A stretch of DNA of 58,539 nt. Source: Chloroflexota bacterium. Lineage in GTDB: Bacteria; Chloroflexota; Dehalococcoidia; Lucifugimonadales; Lucifugimonadaceae. The stretch is from the NCBI GenBank assembly GCA_029262735.1, contig JAJCYY010000030.1, positions 1 to 58,539 of the forward strand. The letters run 5' to 3'. Within the stretch, counting starts at the first letter, position 1; each line of letters opens with the position of its first letter. Shown here piece after piece: positions 8,126 to 17,451 of this stretch. The notes beneath the pieces were generated by a model that searched no databases, had not been told where the DNA came from, and was given only the letters and a program-made list of their open reading frames with translations. The translations under genes and the position numbers were made by a program.

Positions 8126-9814
8126 GTGCCGTGCTCGCTAAATGCTGACGATAAGGACAGTTCTCTGGTACGAACCCGACGAACCCGACCTGTGATCGCG
8201 GTGTTATGTATCGCCATCGCTACGCTGCTGACGTCCGGTTGCACACAGGACGAAAGCGCCCCGATCTTGCCGACAAATATTGCCGCTGACGCTACGCCAG
8301 GTTCAACCGCCACGCCTTCAGCGACCATTACGGCGACATCGCCGCCCGCGTCACCAGTGGCGACTTCGGTGCCAACAATCCCGCCTTCTGTAGTTGCCAC
8401 GCCGACTTCAACTCTCGCTCCCGCGGCAACCGTTGCCGTGACTGCGACCTCGACTCCTGCAGCAACGCCCACCGCCACCTCAACGGCAACCGCCATCCCC
8501 TCGCTTCCCACCGTCGTAGCTCCCACGCTCGCGCCCCCGGATGCCGCCGACTTGGTGTTCGTTAACGGGCGAGTAATCACGATGGATAGCGACACTCCCC
8601 GCGCTCAGGCTCTTGCCATATCAGACGGAAAAATCGTGGCCTTGGGCAGTGATGAGGAGATTCTTGCCTACCAGGGTTCTTCGACGCGTGTGGTCGATCT
8701 TGATGACAGGACCGTTCTTCCTGGATTCGTCGATGCACACAATCACGTATTCAATGACGCGAGTCGATATGGCGGCGGTATGACGTTCGAACAGGCCCAG
8801 GAGCTGGCATTGAGCGGCGGCACCACGACGATGGCCGACATGTTCATCAATGAGCACTACCTGGAGGAGATGCAGTCGTTTGCGCAAGATGGCAGTTTGC
8901 GGATCAGGACAAGCCTCTACCTCACTTACACAGACAACTGCGGGAAGTTAACGGGAGATTGGTTTCTGGATCATCCACCGGTGCTCGATTCTCCCGAAAT
9001 GTTGCGGATTCCCGGCGTGAAGATGTTTTTGGACGGCGGAACCTGCGGCCGGCCGGCGTTGAGCGTCGAATTGCCTGAGGGCGGCATGGGCGACCTCTTC
9101 TTGAGTGAAGCGGAGCTGGCGGAGGCGCTGGAGCGCGTTAATGAGGCGGGATACCAGGCGGCGATCCATGCGATTGGAGACCGCGCCGTTGAAACAGCGC
9201 TCAACGCCATCGAGACGGCCACGGATGCGTCCTCAAAAAACTTTCGGCCCCGCATCGAGCACAACATCTTTGTCAGGCCCGAGCACTTCGCCCGATACGG
9301 CGAGCTGGGCGTGATTCCGGTGGTCGTCGGCAACCACAAGGTGTGCAGGTTCATAGATGCCGGCGGTGTTGTCGATATCGGGGAGTTCGCGCATACCTGG
9401 CACAGGCCGTTGCGGTCGCTCGTCGACGCCAATCCCGGGTTGCCGATCGCCTGGCATAGTGACGTGCCTTACTTCGCGGACAACCTGGTGAGACCGATCT
9501 CAGACCTGGCCTGGATGGTCACGCGCAGAGGCTTCAGGCCGGACGGCACAGTCTGCGAACCGCCCGACTGGTATTTGGCTCATGCAGTTACCGCTGAAGA
9601 AGCCCTCCAGTTCATGACCAGCAACTCCGCCTATGCCCTCTTCATGGAAGACATGGTGGGCAGTCTGGCACCTGGAAAATTCGCCGATATCGTCGTCCTC
9701 TCACAAGACCCCCTCAACATCGAGCCAAACCTGCTGATCGAAACCGAGGTGCATGCGACGATGGTCGGAGGCAGATTTGAATACTGCCTGATCGGCCAGG
9801 AGTTCTGTAGCTGA
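8126..9814 (+). CDS. Lipoprotein amidohydrolase, YtcJ-like (amidohydrolase family 3)
   Basis: The protein has a membrane-anchoring signal (VIAVLCIAIATLLTSGC) with a lipobox Cys, then a long Ala/Thr/Pro linker of about 85 residues, then a metal-dependent hydrolase domain. Motifs are LVFVNGRVITMD (the small beta domain), VLPGFVDAHNHVF (the HxH metal pair), KMFLDGGTCGRP, AIHAIGDRAVE (a His ligand), RIEHNIF and AWHSDVPYF (Asp). The C-terminus has the usual GSLAPGKFADIVVLSQDPL. Family members hydrolyse C-N bonds of amides or cyclic compounds; here the enzyme would act outside the membrane. The start is uncertain: GTG 8126 keeps a basic RTRRTR n-region, CTG 8165 follows AAGGA, and GTG 8192 is shorter. 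Confidence 0.82.
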   Translation: MPCSLNADDKDSSLVRTRRTRPVIAVLCIAIATLLTSGCTQDESAPILPTNIAADATPGSTATPSATITATSPPASPVATSVPTIPPSVVATPTSTLAPAATVAVTATSTPAATPTATSTATAIPSLPTVVAPTLAPPDAADLVFVNGRVITMDSDTPRAQALAISDGKIVALGSDEEILAYQGSSTRVVDLDDRTVLPGFVDAHNHVFNDASRYGGGMTFEQAQELALSGGTTTMADMFINEHYLEEMQSFAQDGSLRIRTSLYLTYTDNCGKLTGDWFLDHPPVLDSPEMLRIPGVKMFLDGGTCGRPALSVELPEGGMGDLFLSEAELAEALERVNEAGYQAAIHAIGDRAVETALNAIETATDASSKNFRPRIEHNIFVRPEHFARYGELGVIPVVVGNHKVCRFIDAGGVVDIGEFAHTWHRPLRSLVDANPGLPIAWHSDVPYFADNLVRPISDLAWMVTRRGFRPDGTVCEPPDWYLAHAVTAEEALQFMTSNSAYALFMEDMVGSLAPGKFADIVVLSQDPLNIEPNLLIETEVHATMVGGRFEYCLIGQEFCS

Positions 9815-10307
9815 AGAGTAACCAGAGGATTCCAGCGCAGATACCTCATCAATCGTGCGCTGGGCATGCTGTCAGGTATCGAACGCGTGGTTCGAGGTGA
9901 GCACGTTGTCATGAGTCAGAACGCGTCCTGGGAAGACGCGCTCCCAGGCAGTCTCAGCCCATCTGGCAAAACTGCCCACATCCAACTCATCTGACGGCAC
10001 TTCTCACCACCTGTTCCAAGCGCTCTGCAATCCTCCGCCAATCCATTCTCCTGCGCTTTTCCTTTGCCAGCGGGCGATATTAGCGAGAACGGCAAGCCGG
10101 TTATTCAGGTGATTTGCAAGTTTGCCGGGCGTCTGTCGCATGGCAAAACTCGGACGCTCGGCGGGAACAAGCTCCGGAAAACCCACCAACATCCCAGCTC
10201 GCCGCCATTTTGCGGATCGAGTATTGACAGTGCGACCGGCCCCAGTGGGCAACCCGAAAATGCGTTCAAAGAGCGGCGTCGAGGCCGCTGCAATCGAGAA
10301 CAGCAAT
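9815..10307 (+). other. Non-coding or unresolved stretch
   Basis: No convincing gene is seen. A minus-strand reading (10004-10470) contains one hydrophobic run (ELFFAVILLFSIAAAS) but lacks a good start site and family features, and it overlaps the plus-strand coiled-coil gene. No strong terminator or repeat was found. Confidence 0.4.
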
Positions 10308-10964
10308 ATGACAGCAAAGAAAAGCTCACGTCGGGCAAAAGCCAATGGCTCAGCCGGGCGCATACCGCCAAAGCGCACGCTACGCAGTGGCATTCCAGAA
10401 AGCGGCGCAGCGCCAAGCATGATGATCCGGGCGAGCGAATCTGCATGGACCGGCGCACGCACCACGGCACAGTCGCAGTCGTCAGGTCTTTCCAGGCAGC
10501 GAATGATCGATGCCCGCGGCGATCTGATGCGGATCGAGCAGCGGTACATCAACCTGGCGACCGAAGCCGAGATGTCGATGCGGCGTGAAGCGGAGCGACT
10601 GGAGCGGCAAGCGGCGCAGATCCACTCTGAGACGTGGGCAATTGAGCAGGAGGCGCAGACCCGAGCGACGGTTCTGAAGAGCCAGGCACGGATGGAGGGA
10701 GAGCTTGGGAACCGCATCAAAGAGATCGCGGAACGCAGCGCCCTGAGCATTCTCGACAGGATCAAGGAAGCATCTGATTCGTTGATGGACTGGGCGGGAC
10801 TTATCGGCGAGGATATGTCCAGGATGCTCAAGCAGGAGGCTGCTGAGCAGGTGGCCCGCAAGGTGGCTGACATCGAGGCAGTCGAAGAGGCGCTTGAGGA
10901 TGAGGCGAGGGCAGTTGAGCTGCTGGAGCTGACAGAGAGCTACAAGCAGGACCTGGCGGCGTAA
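10308..10964 (+). CDS. Coiled-coil protein, unknown function
   Basis: About 218 residues. The first 65 are basic and disordered (AKKSSRRAKANGSAGR...). From MIDARGDLMRIEQRY onward the protein is a continuous charged helix with heptad spacing (RREAERLERQAAQIHSETW, EGELGNRIKEIAERSALSIL) and ends in an acidic helix. There is no enzyme motif. A conservative start at 10503 would keep only the helical part (153 residues). The helical region looks truly coding, while the N-terminus is uncertain. A strong hairpin follows 28 bases after the stop. Confidence 0.6.
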   Translation: MTAKKSSRRAKANGSAGRIPPKRTLRSGIPESGAAPSMMIRASESAWTGARTTAQSQSSGLSRQRMIDARGDLMRIEQRYINLATEAEMSMRREAERLERQAAQIHSETWAIEQEAQTRATVLKSQARMEGELGNRIKEIAERSALSILDRIKEASDSLMDWAGLIGEDMSRMLKQEAAEQVARKVADIEAVEEALEDEARAVELLELTESYKQDLAA

Positions 10965-10992
10965 CCGACGGAAGCTGATCGAATTAAGCGAA

Positions 10993-11027
10993 AAGAAGGC
11001 GCTCCCCGTTGTAGGGAGCGCCTTCTT
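10993..11027 (+). terminator. Strong hairpin terminator
   Basis: A perfect 14-bp stem (AAGAAGGCGCTCCC with its complement) around a seven-base loop, placed 28 bases after the coiled-coil gene. The arms begin with A-rich and end with T-rich sequence, so the hairpin can work in both directions. Confidence 0.75.
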
Positions 11028-11069
11028 GCGTTGGGGTGTGTGGCGGGCGGAGTTGGCGGTGACGTGTGC

Positions 11070-11106
11070 CATCCTGAGCTCGTCGAAGGGTCAAGTTCAG
11101 AATGAC
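11070..11106 (+). repeat. Intergenic palindromic repeat, family A, short form
   Basis: It begins CATCCTGAGC and ends TCAAGTTCAGAATGAC. The right half equals the end of the family A repeats at 41803-41826, 45389-45417 and 46482-46508; the left half (CTGAGC.CGTCGAAGGG) recurs at 55353-55376. Confidence 0.65.
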
Positions 11107-11131
11107 AACTTCGTAGCTCGTAATTGCTGAT

Positions 11132-11197
11132 GCAGAGAGCGGTTCTGGTGCGTTGCCTCATCCACCCCGGGTCCCTCGTTCTGACTCGGGACGAAGG
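11132..11197 (-). repeat. Intergenic repeat family C
   Basis: Inverted relative to the copies at 18721-18792 and 58331-58402. The shared landmarks are TTCGTCCCG, GAGGGACCCGG, GATGAGG and CAGAACCG.CTCT. The remainder of 10965-11377 holds only repeats and an A-rich stretch near 11300-11370; no gene is seen. Confidence 0.65.
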
Positions 11198-11377
11198 GGT
11201 GGCCGCTCCCCTAGACGCGCACCCGTCCCTCCCTTGTAAACGGAGGAAGAACCCAACTTCCGTCGATACTTGGTAATCCATCGATCACCACATAAGTCGG
11301 ATAAAAAAAACTTCCGCCTTAACTGGCTAATCCGGCAGGCACCACCCAAGTCGGCCGAAGAAAAAACAAAGAAAAAT

Positions 11378-12625
11378 CTAAATCAGGCCCAGCGCCTCGT
11401 CTATCTCGTCCTGATACTCGCTGACCGCGCCTGACAGAATCTCATTTAGCGTGACAGCTCGCCCTGCCACGGCCGACTCGTAAGCGCCAAGAATCGCCGC
11501 CACCGCCGTCATCCCTACGTAGCCGTCGACCTCAGGCGTCGAGCCATTGAGAATCGACTCGCCAAAGTCGTGGAACTCTATCGCCATGTGCTTTGCGTCG
11601 ATCTCCGGGAAGTTCAAGTCGTACTCAACCGTGCCCTCTCCGAACAACCGCTCAGTGATCTCGTTCATCCTGAAGTCCGGGAGCAGGCCCAGGATCTCCT
11701 TCCCGCGCAGCTCCCTGCCATCCAGCTTCAGCACCACCTGGTTGCCGTTGCGGTCCCCCGGCGCATACATGGCGCCCTCCCGTCCGTGCACGCTCCGCTC
11801 GAACGCGTGATTACCCTTCCCACCCCCGATGTACGAAAACTGGACCATCGCACCGGAATCCATCACATAGCTCGCCACGACGCTGTCTTCGCCGGTCGCC
11901 TCAATGACCTCCGGCATCTCCTTGTATCGCTCCTTGTAAGACTCCAGGTCGAGACCGTGGCTGTCCGGACGCCGACGCATCTTCTCCACAATCAGCCCGG
12001 TGCCAAACATCTGCTGATACTCACCCATGTAGTACTGGATGATGTCGGTGTAGTGGACGCCCATGTCGAGCCCGATGGCGCCCTTCTCCTTAAGGTGCCG
12101 CCACGGGGTGATGATCATCTGGTCGTTGCCGCCAACGGCCGTGTGGATCATGAGGTGGATCTTGCCCAGCAGATCGGCGTCGATCACCGCCCGCGCCAGC
12201 CGGTTCGGTGGATCACGCCTCAGGTTCTCCGACGTCGCGAGCACCACGCCGGCTTTTTGGGCCGCGTCGATGATCGCCTGCGAGGCGCGCACCGTGATGC
12301 CAAGCGGCTTTTCGACCTGTGCATGTTTTCCGGCGAGGAGAGCGGGAACTGCGACAGAGTGATGCGTCGACGGATCGGTGACCACATCGACGGCTCCGAT
12401 GTCCGGGCTGGCGAGCATCTTGTCGAGGTCGGTGTAGACCATTGGCCGCTTACCGAACAGCTTCTCGACCTGGTCTGCGCCACGCTCGGCGTTGTCTGCT
12501 CGCAGGTCGCAGACGGCGACAAGGTCGAGGTTGCTGATGCCGCTGTTTTCCAACTCTTTGTAAGCCAGGATGTGGCGCTGGCCCATACCGCCGCAACCGA
12601 CGACGCAGATCGGTGTCTTTTCCAT
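11378..12625 (-). CDS. Gfo/Idh/MocA-family oxidoreductase
   Basis: A 415-residue NAD(P)-dependent dehydrogenase. The Rossmann motif VVGCGGMGQRH is at residues 8-18, a DVVTDPSTHHS stretch follows, and VEKPLGITV holds the EKP motif characteristic of this family. The C-terminal alpha/beta domain contains GVHYTDIIQYYMGE. Such enzymes oxidise or reduce sugars, inositols or related polyols. The start has AGGAGG eight bases upstream. It is the last gene of a five-gene minus-strand run (17451 to 11378) with a solute-binding protein, two permeases and a sugar isomerase, so it probably acts on the imported compound. Confidence 0.88.
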   Translation of the reverse strand: MEKTPICVVGCGGMGQRHILAYKELENSGISNLDLVAVCDLRADNAERGADQVEKLFGKRPMVYTDLDKMLASPDIGAVDVVTDPSTHHSVAVPALLAGKHAQVEKPLGITVRASQAIIDAAQKAGVVLATSENLRRDPPNRLARAVIDADLLGKIHLMIHTAVGGNDQMIITPWRHLKEKGAIGLDMGVHYTDIIQYYMGEYQQMFGTGLIVEKMRRRPDSHGLDLESYKERYKEMPEVIEATGEDSVVASYVMDSGAMVQFSYIGGGKGNHAFERSVHGREGAMYAPGDRNGNQVVLKLDGRELRGKEILGLLPDFRMNEITERLFGEGTVEYDLNFPEIDAKHMAIEFHDFGESILNGSTPEVDGYVGMTAVAAILGAYESAVAGRAVTLNEILSGAVSEYQDEIDEALGLI

Positions 12626-12681
12626 GAACTCGGCCTCCTGCCGTTTTTCTCCCGGGTTTTGGGAAGAACCGCTCGAGTCAG

Positions 12682-13464
12682 CTAGTAACCCACCGACTTC
12701 AGATGTGCCATGTTGGCGTGACAGGACTCCACCGCCGGTGTGTCCGCATAGCTCGAAAGCTCTCCCGTCACCCAGCCCGTGTAACCAACCTCGTTCAGTG
12801 TCTCGCGAATCTGGCCGAAATCGAGCTCTCCCGTCCCCTCTCCCATCACACAGAACTTGCTCAGGCCCAGGTCCTTCATGTGCAGATAGCCCAGCCTGTC
12901 GCGGTACTTGTGGATCTGGGCGATCGGGTCCTCCCGCATCAGCCCGGACACAGAAACGTCAAGGCATATCTGCAGGCGGTCCGTGTACGAAAGCAGCCGA
13001 TCCTGCTCCGCCTCGCTCTCCACCGTGCACCGGGGATGGGCGTGATACACGACCGTAATTCCGTACGGCTCTGCATGATCGATCAGGCTCTCTGACACAT
13101 CGGCAAGCTGCTTAAACTCCTCTTCAGTCGGAAGACGCAGCGGCACACGCTGAGCGCCGATGAAGGCATACAGTCCGCAGCCAAGCTCCCCGGCATACTC
13201 GATCAGGCGCTTCTGACGCTCCAGCGCCTCATCGCGATCGGCACCAATGCTCACGCTGCCAAGCATCGCTGACGGCTCAAGACCATACTGATCGAGCAAG
13301 CCGCGCAAGCGCTTAGGCGTGCCAAGCCAGTCGAGCGGGGCGCTGATGAACTCAACGCCCTCCCACCCTGCCTCGGCGATGGCGCCGAGAGCCTCGTGCA
13401 GGTCCGGGGTCGGCCCCCAGGTGATCGTTGAATAGCCGAGGCGAAACGAACGTGTGCCGCTCAT
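12682..13464 (-). CDS. Sugar phosphate isomerase/epimerase (xylose isomerase-like TIM barrel)
   Basis: A 260-residue AP-endonuclease-2/IolE-type barrel: LGYSTITWG at the start, AIAEAGWEGVEF (first metal Glu), VVYHAHPRCTVES, CLDVSVSG and YLHMKDLGL, which carry the usual metal and substrate ligands in order. Family members isomerise or epimerise keto sugars or inososes. GGAGAGGG precedes the ATG. The gene lies 57 bases upstream of the Gfo/Idh gene on the same strand, a pairing typical of inositol- or sugar-acid-type catabolism. Confidence 0.85.
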   Translation of the reverse strand: MSGTRSFRLGYSTITWGPTPDLHEALGAIAEAGWEGVEFISAPLDWLGTPKRLRGLLDQYGLEPSAMLGSVSIGADRDEALERQKRLIEYAGELGCGLYAFIGAQRVPLRLPTEEEFKQLADVSESLIDHAEPYGITVVYHAHPRCTVESEAEQDRLLSYTDRLQICLDVSVSGLMREDPIAQIHKYRDRLGYLHMKDLGLSKFCVMGEGTGELDFGQIRETLNEVGYTGWVTGELSSYADTPAVESCHANMAHLKSVGY

Positions 13465-13586
13465 GTCTGTCCCTCTCCTTGTCTTTAAATCCGAAAATCT
13501 CCGGCGCTGGCAGCCGGAATAGACGCGATCACCGCTGCGCCCCTTTTCTTAAGACCGATCGGGCGCACCAACAAACCACCTCTGCA

Positions 13587-14531
13587 TCACAGCAGTTGCC
13601 GCAGGTTCGGGTCGAGCCTGTCCCGCAGCCAGTCCCCCAGGAAATTGAACGCCAGGACGGTGAAAAATATTGCCAGTCCGGGGAAGAACGTCAACCACCA
13701 CGCATCGACGATGTAGAGCCGGCCCTCGGCGACCATCAAACCCCACGCCGGAGTGGGAGGCGGGATGCCAACTCCCAGGTAACTCAGGACAGATTCGGTG
13801 ATGATCAGCGCCCCAACGGTCAGACTGATGAGCACCATGACGGTGTTGATGACTCCGGGCAGGATGTGACGAAGAAGGATGCGAGACGTTGAAGCGCCCG
13901 CCACCTGTGCAAACGCCACGTAGTCACGATGTTTCAGTTGCAGCGTCTCAGCCCGCACCTGCCTGGTGAAACTGCCCCAGCTGAAAATAATCAGCAAAGA
14001 GACGATGACCTCGATGGTCTGACCGAGGACGATTACCACGACCAGTGCGACAAGGATGAACGGAACGGCGATCGTGAACTCCACAAACCGCTGAATGATC
14101 TCGTCAATAACGCCGCCAAACCATCCGGAGATCAGACCCAGCGCCGTGCCGCAAATCGCTCCTGCTGCCAGGACTATCCCCGCAACCGCCAGCGAAACCC
14201 GTGCGCCGTGCATCACCCTCGTCATGATGTCCCTGCCGAGCTGATCGGTGCCCAGGAGGTGCGACATCGATCCGCCCTCAAGCCAGGAAGGAGGCGTGTT
14301 CCGCTCGGTTAGCACACCGGACGTCGGATCGTATCCGGAAATCAACCCACCGAACGCTGCGAACACTATGAATATAGACAGAGTGATGAGCGGTAGCGTG
14401 GGCCACTCCCGAAGGATCCGGCGCGGCCTCGATTTGTAGTTCGTCTTCGCGGGCCTTACAGCACCCGCGGCAATCTGGTTTCTTGCAGTCAATTTGCTAC
14501 TGGTACCTGATTCTCGGATCAACGACGGCAT
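13587..14531 (-). CDS. Peptide/nickel-type ABC transporter permease (DppC-like)
   Basis: About 314 residues with the DppC/OppC pattern: one N-terminal helix (LPLITLSIFIVFAAFGGLI), an external loop with HLLGTDQLGRDIMTRVMHGARVSL, then five membrane helices and the EAA-like loop AQVAGASTSRILLRHILPG that contacts the ATPase. The start is uncertain. ATG 14531 overlaps the upstream permease by 35 bases; a TTG at 14492 lies just after that gene's stop and gives a typical N-terminus. It is co-transcribed with the DppB-like permease and the binding protein. No ATPase gene is found in the cluster. Confidence 0.85.
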   Translation of the reverse strand: MPSLIRESGTSSKLTARNQIAAGAVRPAKTNYKSRPRRILREWPTLPLITLSIFIVFAAFGGLISGYDPTSGVLTERNTPPSWLEGGSMSHLLGTDQLGRDIMTRVMHGARVSLAVAGIVLAAGAICGTALGLISGWFGGVIDEIIQRFVEFTIAVPFILVALVVVIVLGQTIEVIVSLLIIFSWGSFTRQVRAETLQLKHRDYVAFAQVAGASTSRILLRHILPGVINTVMVLISLTVGALIITESVLSYLGVGIPPPTPAWGLMVAEGRLYIVDAWWLTFFPGLAIFFTVLAFNFLGDWLRDRLDPNLRQLL

Positions 14532-15414
14532 ACAACATATCGACCGCCAGGTTCGCCACCACGTATACAACGGCCGTCATCAGCACAATCGCCGCCATGA
14601 CCGGGAAGTCGTTGTTGTTCACAGCCTGGACCCCCAGGCGGCCCAGTCCCGGCCATGAGAAGACGGTTTCGGTTATCACAGCTCCGGTCACGAACCCCGC
14701 TAGCAGCAGGCTGGCGTACGTCAACGGTGTGATTAAAGCGTTCCTGAACACATGCTTCCAGATCACAGCACGACGGCTCACGCCCTTTGCACGCGCAAGC
14801 TTTACGAACTCGGCATCGAGTACTTCCAACATTGAAGATCTGGTGAGACGCAACATCCCGGCGGCCGGATACCAGCCGAGCGTGATCATGGGCAAGATGT
14901 AGCTATTCAGCCCTCCCTGGCGACCTGTTGGAAGCAGGCCCAGCTGGACGGAGAAGAACATGATCAGCACGATTCCGAGCCAGAACCCCGGCATTGCCTG
15001 GCCGGTCAGGGCGAAGATGCGGCCGAGATAGTCCCAGATCGAGCCGCGCTTGACGGCTGACAACACGCCGAGCGGAATCGCAACGACCATCGCAAAAATA
15101 AATGAAGCTCCTGCCAGGCGAAGTGTCGCAGGAGCACGCTCCAGCACCAGCTCGACAGCCGGTCGCCGCTGCTGAAGCGAGTCACCGAAGTCGAGTCGGA
15201 GCGCGTCTACCAGCCACTCCCAGTACTGGACCACCAGAGGTCGATCCAGCCCCATCGTCCTACCCCACGCTTCCCATTGTTCTCCCGTTGTGTACTCCGT
15301 CAAGTACAGGTAGCGCGGATCGCCCGCCGCCCTGGACATGGCGAAGATGAAAGCGGTCGTGATCAACATCATCAGCGTGGAAAACAGGAGCCGCTGAAGT
15401 AAAAACCGTCTCAA
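14497..15414 (-). CDS. Peptide/nickel-type ABC transporter permease (DppB-like)
   Basis: A DppB/OppB-type inner membrane protein of 305 residues from a TTG at 15414, giving the family-typical start MRRFLLQRLLFSTLMMLI. An upstream reading to 15510 adds 32 residues without family character. Motifs are MGLDRPLVVQYWEWL, DFGDSL, six predicted helices, the EAA loop ARAKGVSRRAVIWKHVFRNA and a C-terminal VDPRIRYQ. It pairs with the overlapping DppC-like gene to form the membrane channel. Confidence 0.88.
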   Translation of the reverse strand: MRRFLLQRLLFSTLMMLITTAFIFAMSRAAGDPRYLYLTEYTTGEQWEAWGRTMGLDRPLVVQYWEWLVDALRLDFGDSLQQRRPAVELVLERAPATLRLAGASFIFAMVVAIPLGVLSAVKRGSIWDYLGRIFALTGQAMPGFWLGIVLIMFFSVQLGLLPTGRQGGLNSYILPMITLGWYPAAGMLRLTRSSMLEVLDAEFVKLARAKGVSRRAVIWKHVFRNALITPLTYASLLLAGFVTGAVITETVFSWPGLGRLGVQAVNNNDFPVMAAIVLMTAVVYVVANLAVDMLYAVVDPRIRYQ

Positions 15415-15555
15415 TCCTGGTAACTCACAGACTGGGTGGTTTGCAGCCGAAACACAGGGCCGGAGAGCGAAGGGCCGAACCGATCGGATCTCTCCAATCG
15501 GTCCAGCCAATCACTCTCGAGCGTCAGTACAGTTTGAGCCTGATCGCCGATCCTA

Positions 15556-17451
15556 CTACTTGACCTGCACGGTTTCCGGGTTGGTGAAGTAGCGTCCTGC
15601 GATCTTGTGTGGGGACCATGCCGCAACCTTCGGACCAACCATGAAGTAGTCCGTGATGTTGGCAATGGGCACGTGCAAGCGGTTGTCCGCCATGTAGTCC
15701 TGGATCACGATGTTGTTCTGAATGCGCTTCTCCTGGTCAAGCTCGGTCGCGTTCGCCCAGTACAAAGCCTGGATGTCACAGGGCAATTCTGCGCCGTGGA
15801 ACGTGTTGTTAATCCCCATGTTCCCGGCTTTTTGCTTGTCGAGGTTTCCAGTACCGGAGTGCGCATACCAGATGATGTCATCCTGGCCCAGGAAGTGCCG
15901 TGGACGTGCTGTTGCATAAGCGCTGTTGTCGATTTTTACATCGAGTCCAAGCTCACGCCACATCTGGGCAACGGCCGCCCCTGCTTCAGAGTTGATGACG
16001 ATGTGGTCAGGTGCCACGTAGAACGTGAATTCGAAGCCGTTCGGGTATCCGGCCTCAGCCAACAACGCTTTAGCGCCCGGAAGGTCGTAGTCGAGGTTCC
16101 AGGAGTCCTTCCACTGCGGATCGGGGGGAAGGAATCCGTTATAGGCCGCGGTAGACAGGCCGAGCCCGCCGAACACTGTGTCGAGCAGCGTCGGACGGTC
16201 GATTGCCATCGTCAAGGCCTGCCGGATCTTCAGCGCCGACTCCATCGAGTTGCCGACCCCGGATGGGTCGCCGATCCACGGGTGGTCTGAGTCAGGCTGG
16301 AATCCTGGTCGCGGATACTGAGTATCCGGAAGGAACTTCCAACTGGTTTCCGGGTCAGTATCGCAGCTCTCAGCTCCCCAGTAATTCCCTGTGAAGAAGA
16401 CAACGTGCGGCCAGTCTGTGCCGCGCGCAGCCTGCTCATAGGAGCCCGGCACTCTGTTCTTCAACTGCGCTATGTCCTTGTTAAGGACGGCGATGACGTC
16501 TACTTCGCCGGTGATGAAAGCGGCATTTCTCGCAAGAGGGTCGGGAATGTCCAGGACCTCCATGCGCTGCACAGCCGGCTTGGCACGCCAGTGATTACCA
16601 CCGTCAAACGCCTCAACGATCACGATGTCGTTAGTGCGGTACGTGACGTTCTCGAACGGTCCGGTGCCAAGCGGCGTTACGTTCGCCCTGTCTTCACCAA
16701 GGTCGTCAACAGCCTTCTTGGGGTAGATCCACGGCTGGTGAGTGCTCAGGTTCGACAGGATGAACTGCCAGTTCGCGTTATAGTCCTGGAAGAACATGTC
16801 GACGGTGAAGTCGTCGACCTTCTCCCAGCGGTCCATCCACTGCTGCAGTCCGCCTGCGCCCCAGAACGTAGAGCCGTCCCGGATGGCATTGTTCATGCTC
16901 CAGACCACATCGTCCGCAGACAATTCGCCCCAGTCCTTGTGGAACGGAATTCCCTTTCTGAGCGTGAAGCGCACCTTGCTGAAATCAGGTGACAGGTTCC
17001 ACGACGTGGCGATGCTCTTGGCAGGGTTGTAGTTCTCAGTGCCATGGTCGGCATAGATCAGGAACTCAACCATGCCCCAGCTTGCGTAGTCCTGCTCGTG
17101 GCCAACGCCACCAAGGGCGGGCACGAACAGCGGCGGGATCACGTTTTCCACTCCGAGCTTAAACGTGCCACTGGGACCGCCTGTAGGCGTCGGGGCCTGG
17201 GTCGGAGCCGGGACGGCAGTTGCCGGTACCACAACCGTCTGGACGACAACTTCGCCGGGAAGCTGTATCGGCTTCTCAACGATGACCGTCTGAACGACGT
17301 CCGCTCCCGGAACTTCCTTTTCGACGACGACCGTCTGGATGACGGTTTCAGTATCGCCGCCACAGGCGACGGCTACTGCGCTGAAGAGCGAGATGCTCGT
17401 TAACAGCAACAGCCACTTCATATTCTTATGTCTATAGCCGAACCAGCTCAT
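15556..17451 (-). CDS. ABC transporter solute-binding lipoprotein (SBP family 5)
   Basis: A 631-residue precursor. Residues 1-28 hold a signal with a Cys in AVAVACGG, followed by a Val/Thr/Pro linker with repeated TVVVEK and QTVIVEK motifs, then the extracytoplasmic family-5 domain: AKSIATSWNLSPDFSKVRFTLRKGIPFH and later SALKIRQALTMAIDRPTLLD, both standard for oligopeptide/dipeptide/nickel binding proteins. The start ATG at 17451 has GAGAGG five bases upstream; the longer ORF to 17571 is not needed. As first gene of the operon it defines an uptake system whose real ligand, judging from the downstream isomerase and dehydrogenase, may be a sugar or polyol rather than a peptide. Confidence 0.88.
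   Translation of the reverse strand: MSWFGYRHKNMKWLLLLTSISLFSAVAVACGGDTETVIQTVVVEKEVPGADVVQTVIVEKPIQLPGEVVVQTVVVPATAVPAPTQAPTPTGGPSGTFKLGVENVIPPLFVPALGGVGHEQDYASWGMVEFLIYADHGTENYNPAKSIATSWNLSPDFSKVRFTLRKGIPFHKDWGELSADDVVWSMNNAIRDGSTFWGAGGLQQWMDRWEKVDDFTVDMFFQDYNANWQFILSNLSTHQPWIYPKKAVDDLGEDRANVTPLGTGPFENVTYRTNDIVIVEAFDGGNHWRAKPAVQRMEVLDIPDPLARNAAFITGEVDVIAVLNKDIAQLKNRVPGSYEQAARGTDWPHVVFFTGNYWGAESCDTDPETSWKFLPDTQYPRPGFQPDSDHPWIGDPSGVGNSMESALKIRQALTMAIDRPTLLDTVFGGLGLSTAAYNGFLPPDPQWKDSWNLDYDLPGAKALLAEAGYPNGFEFTFYVAPDHIVINSEAGAAVAQMWRELGLDVKIDNSAYATARPRHFLGQDDIIWYAHSGTGNLDKQKAGNMGINNTFHGAELPCDIQALYWANATELDQEKRIQNNIVIQDYMADNRLHVPIANITDYFMVGPKVAAWSPHKIAGRYFTNPETVQVK

Noticed and set aside
10004..10873. 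Minus-strand ORF of 289 codons overlapping the coiled-coil gene
   Set aside because: Its composition is Ser/Arg/Ala-rich shadow sequence apart from one hydrophobic run, it lacks a ribosome site, and the opposite strand codes for a regular charged helix.
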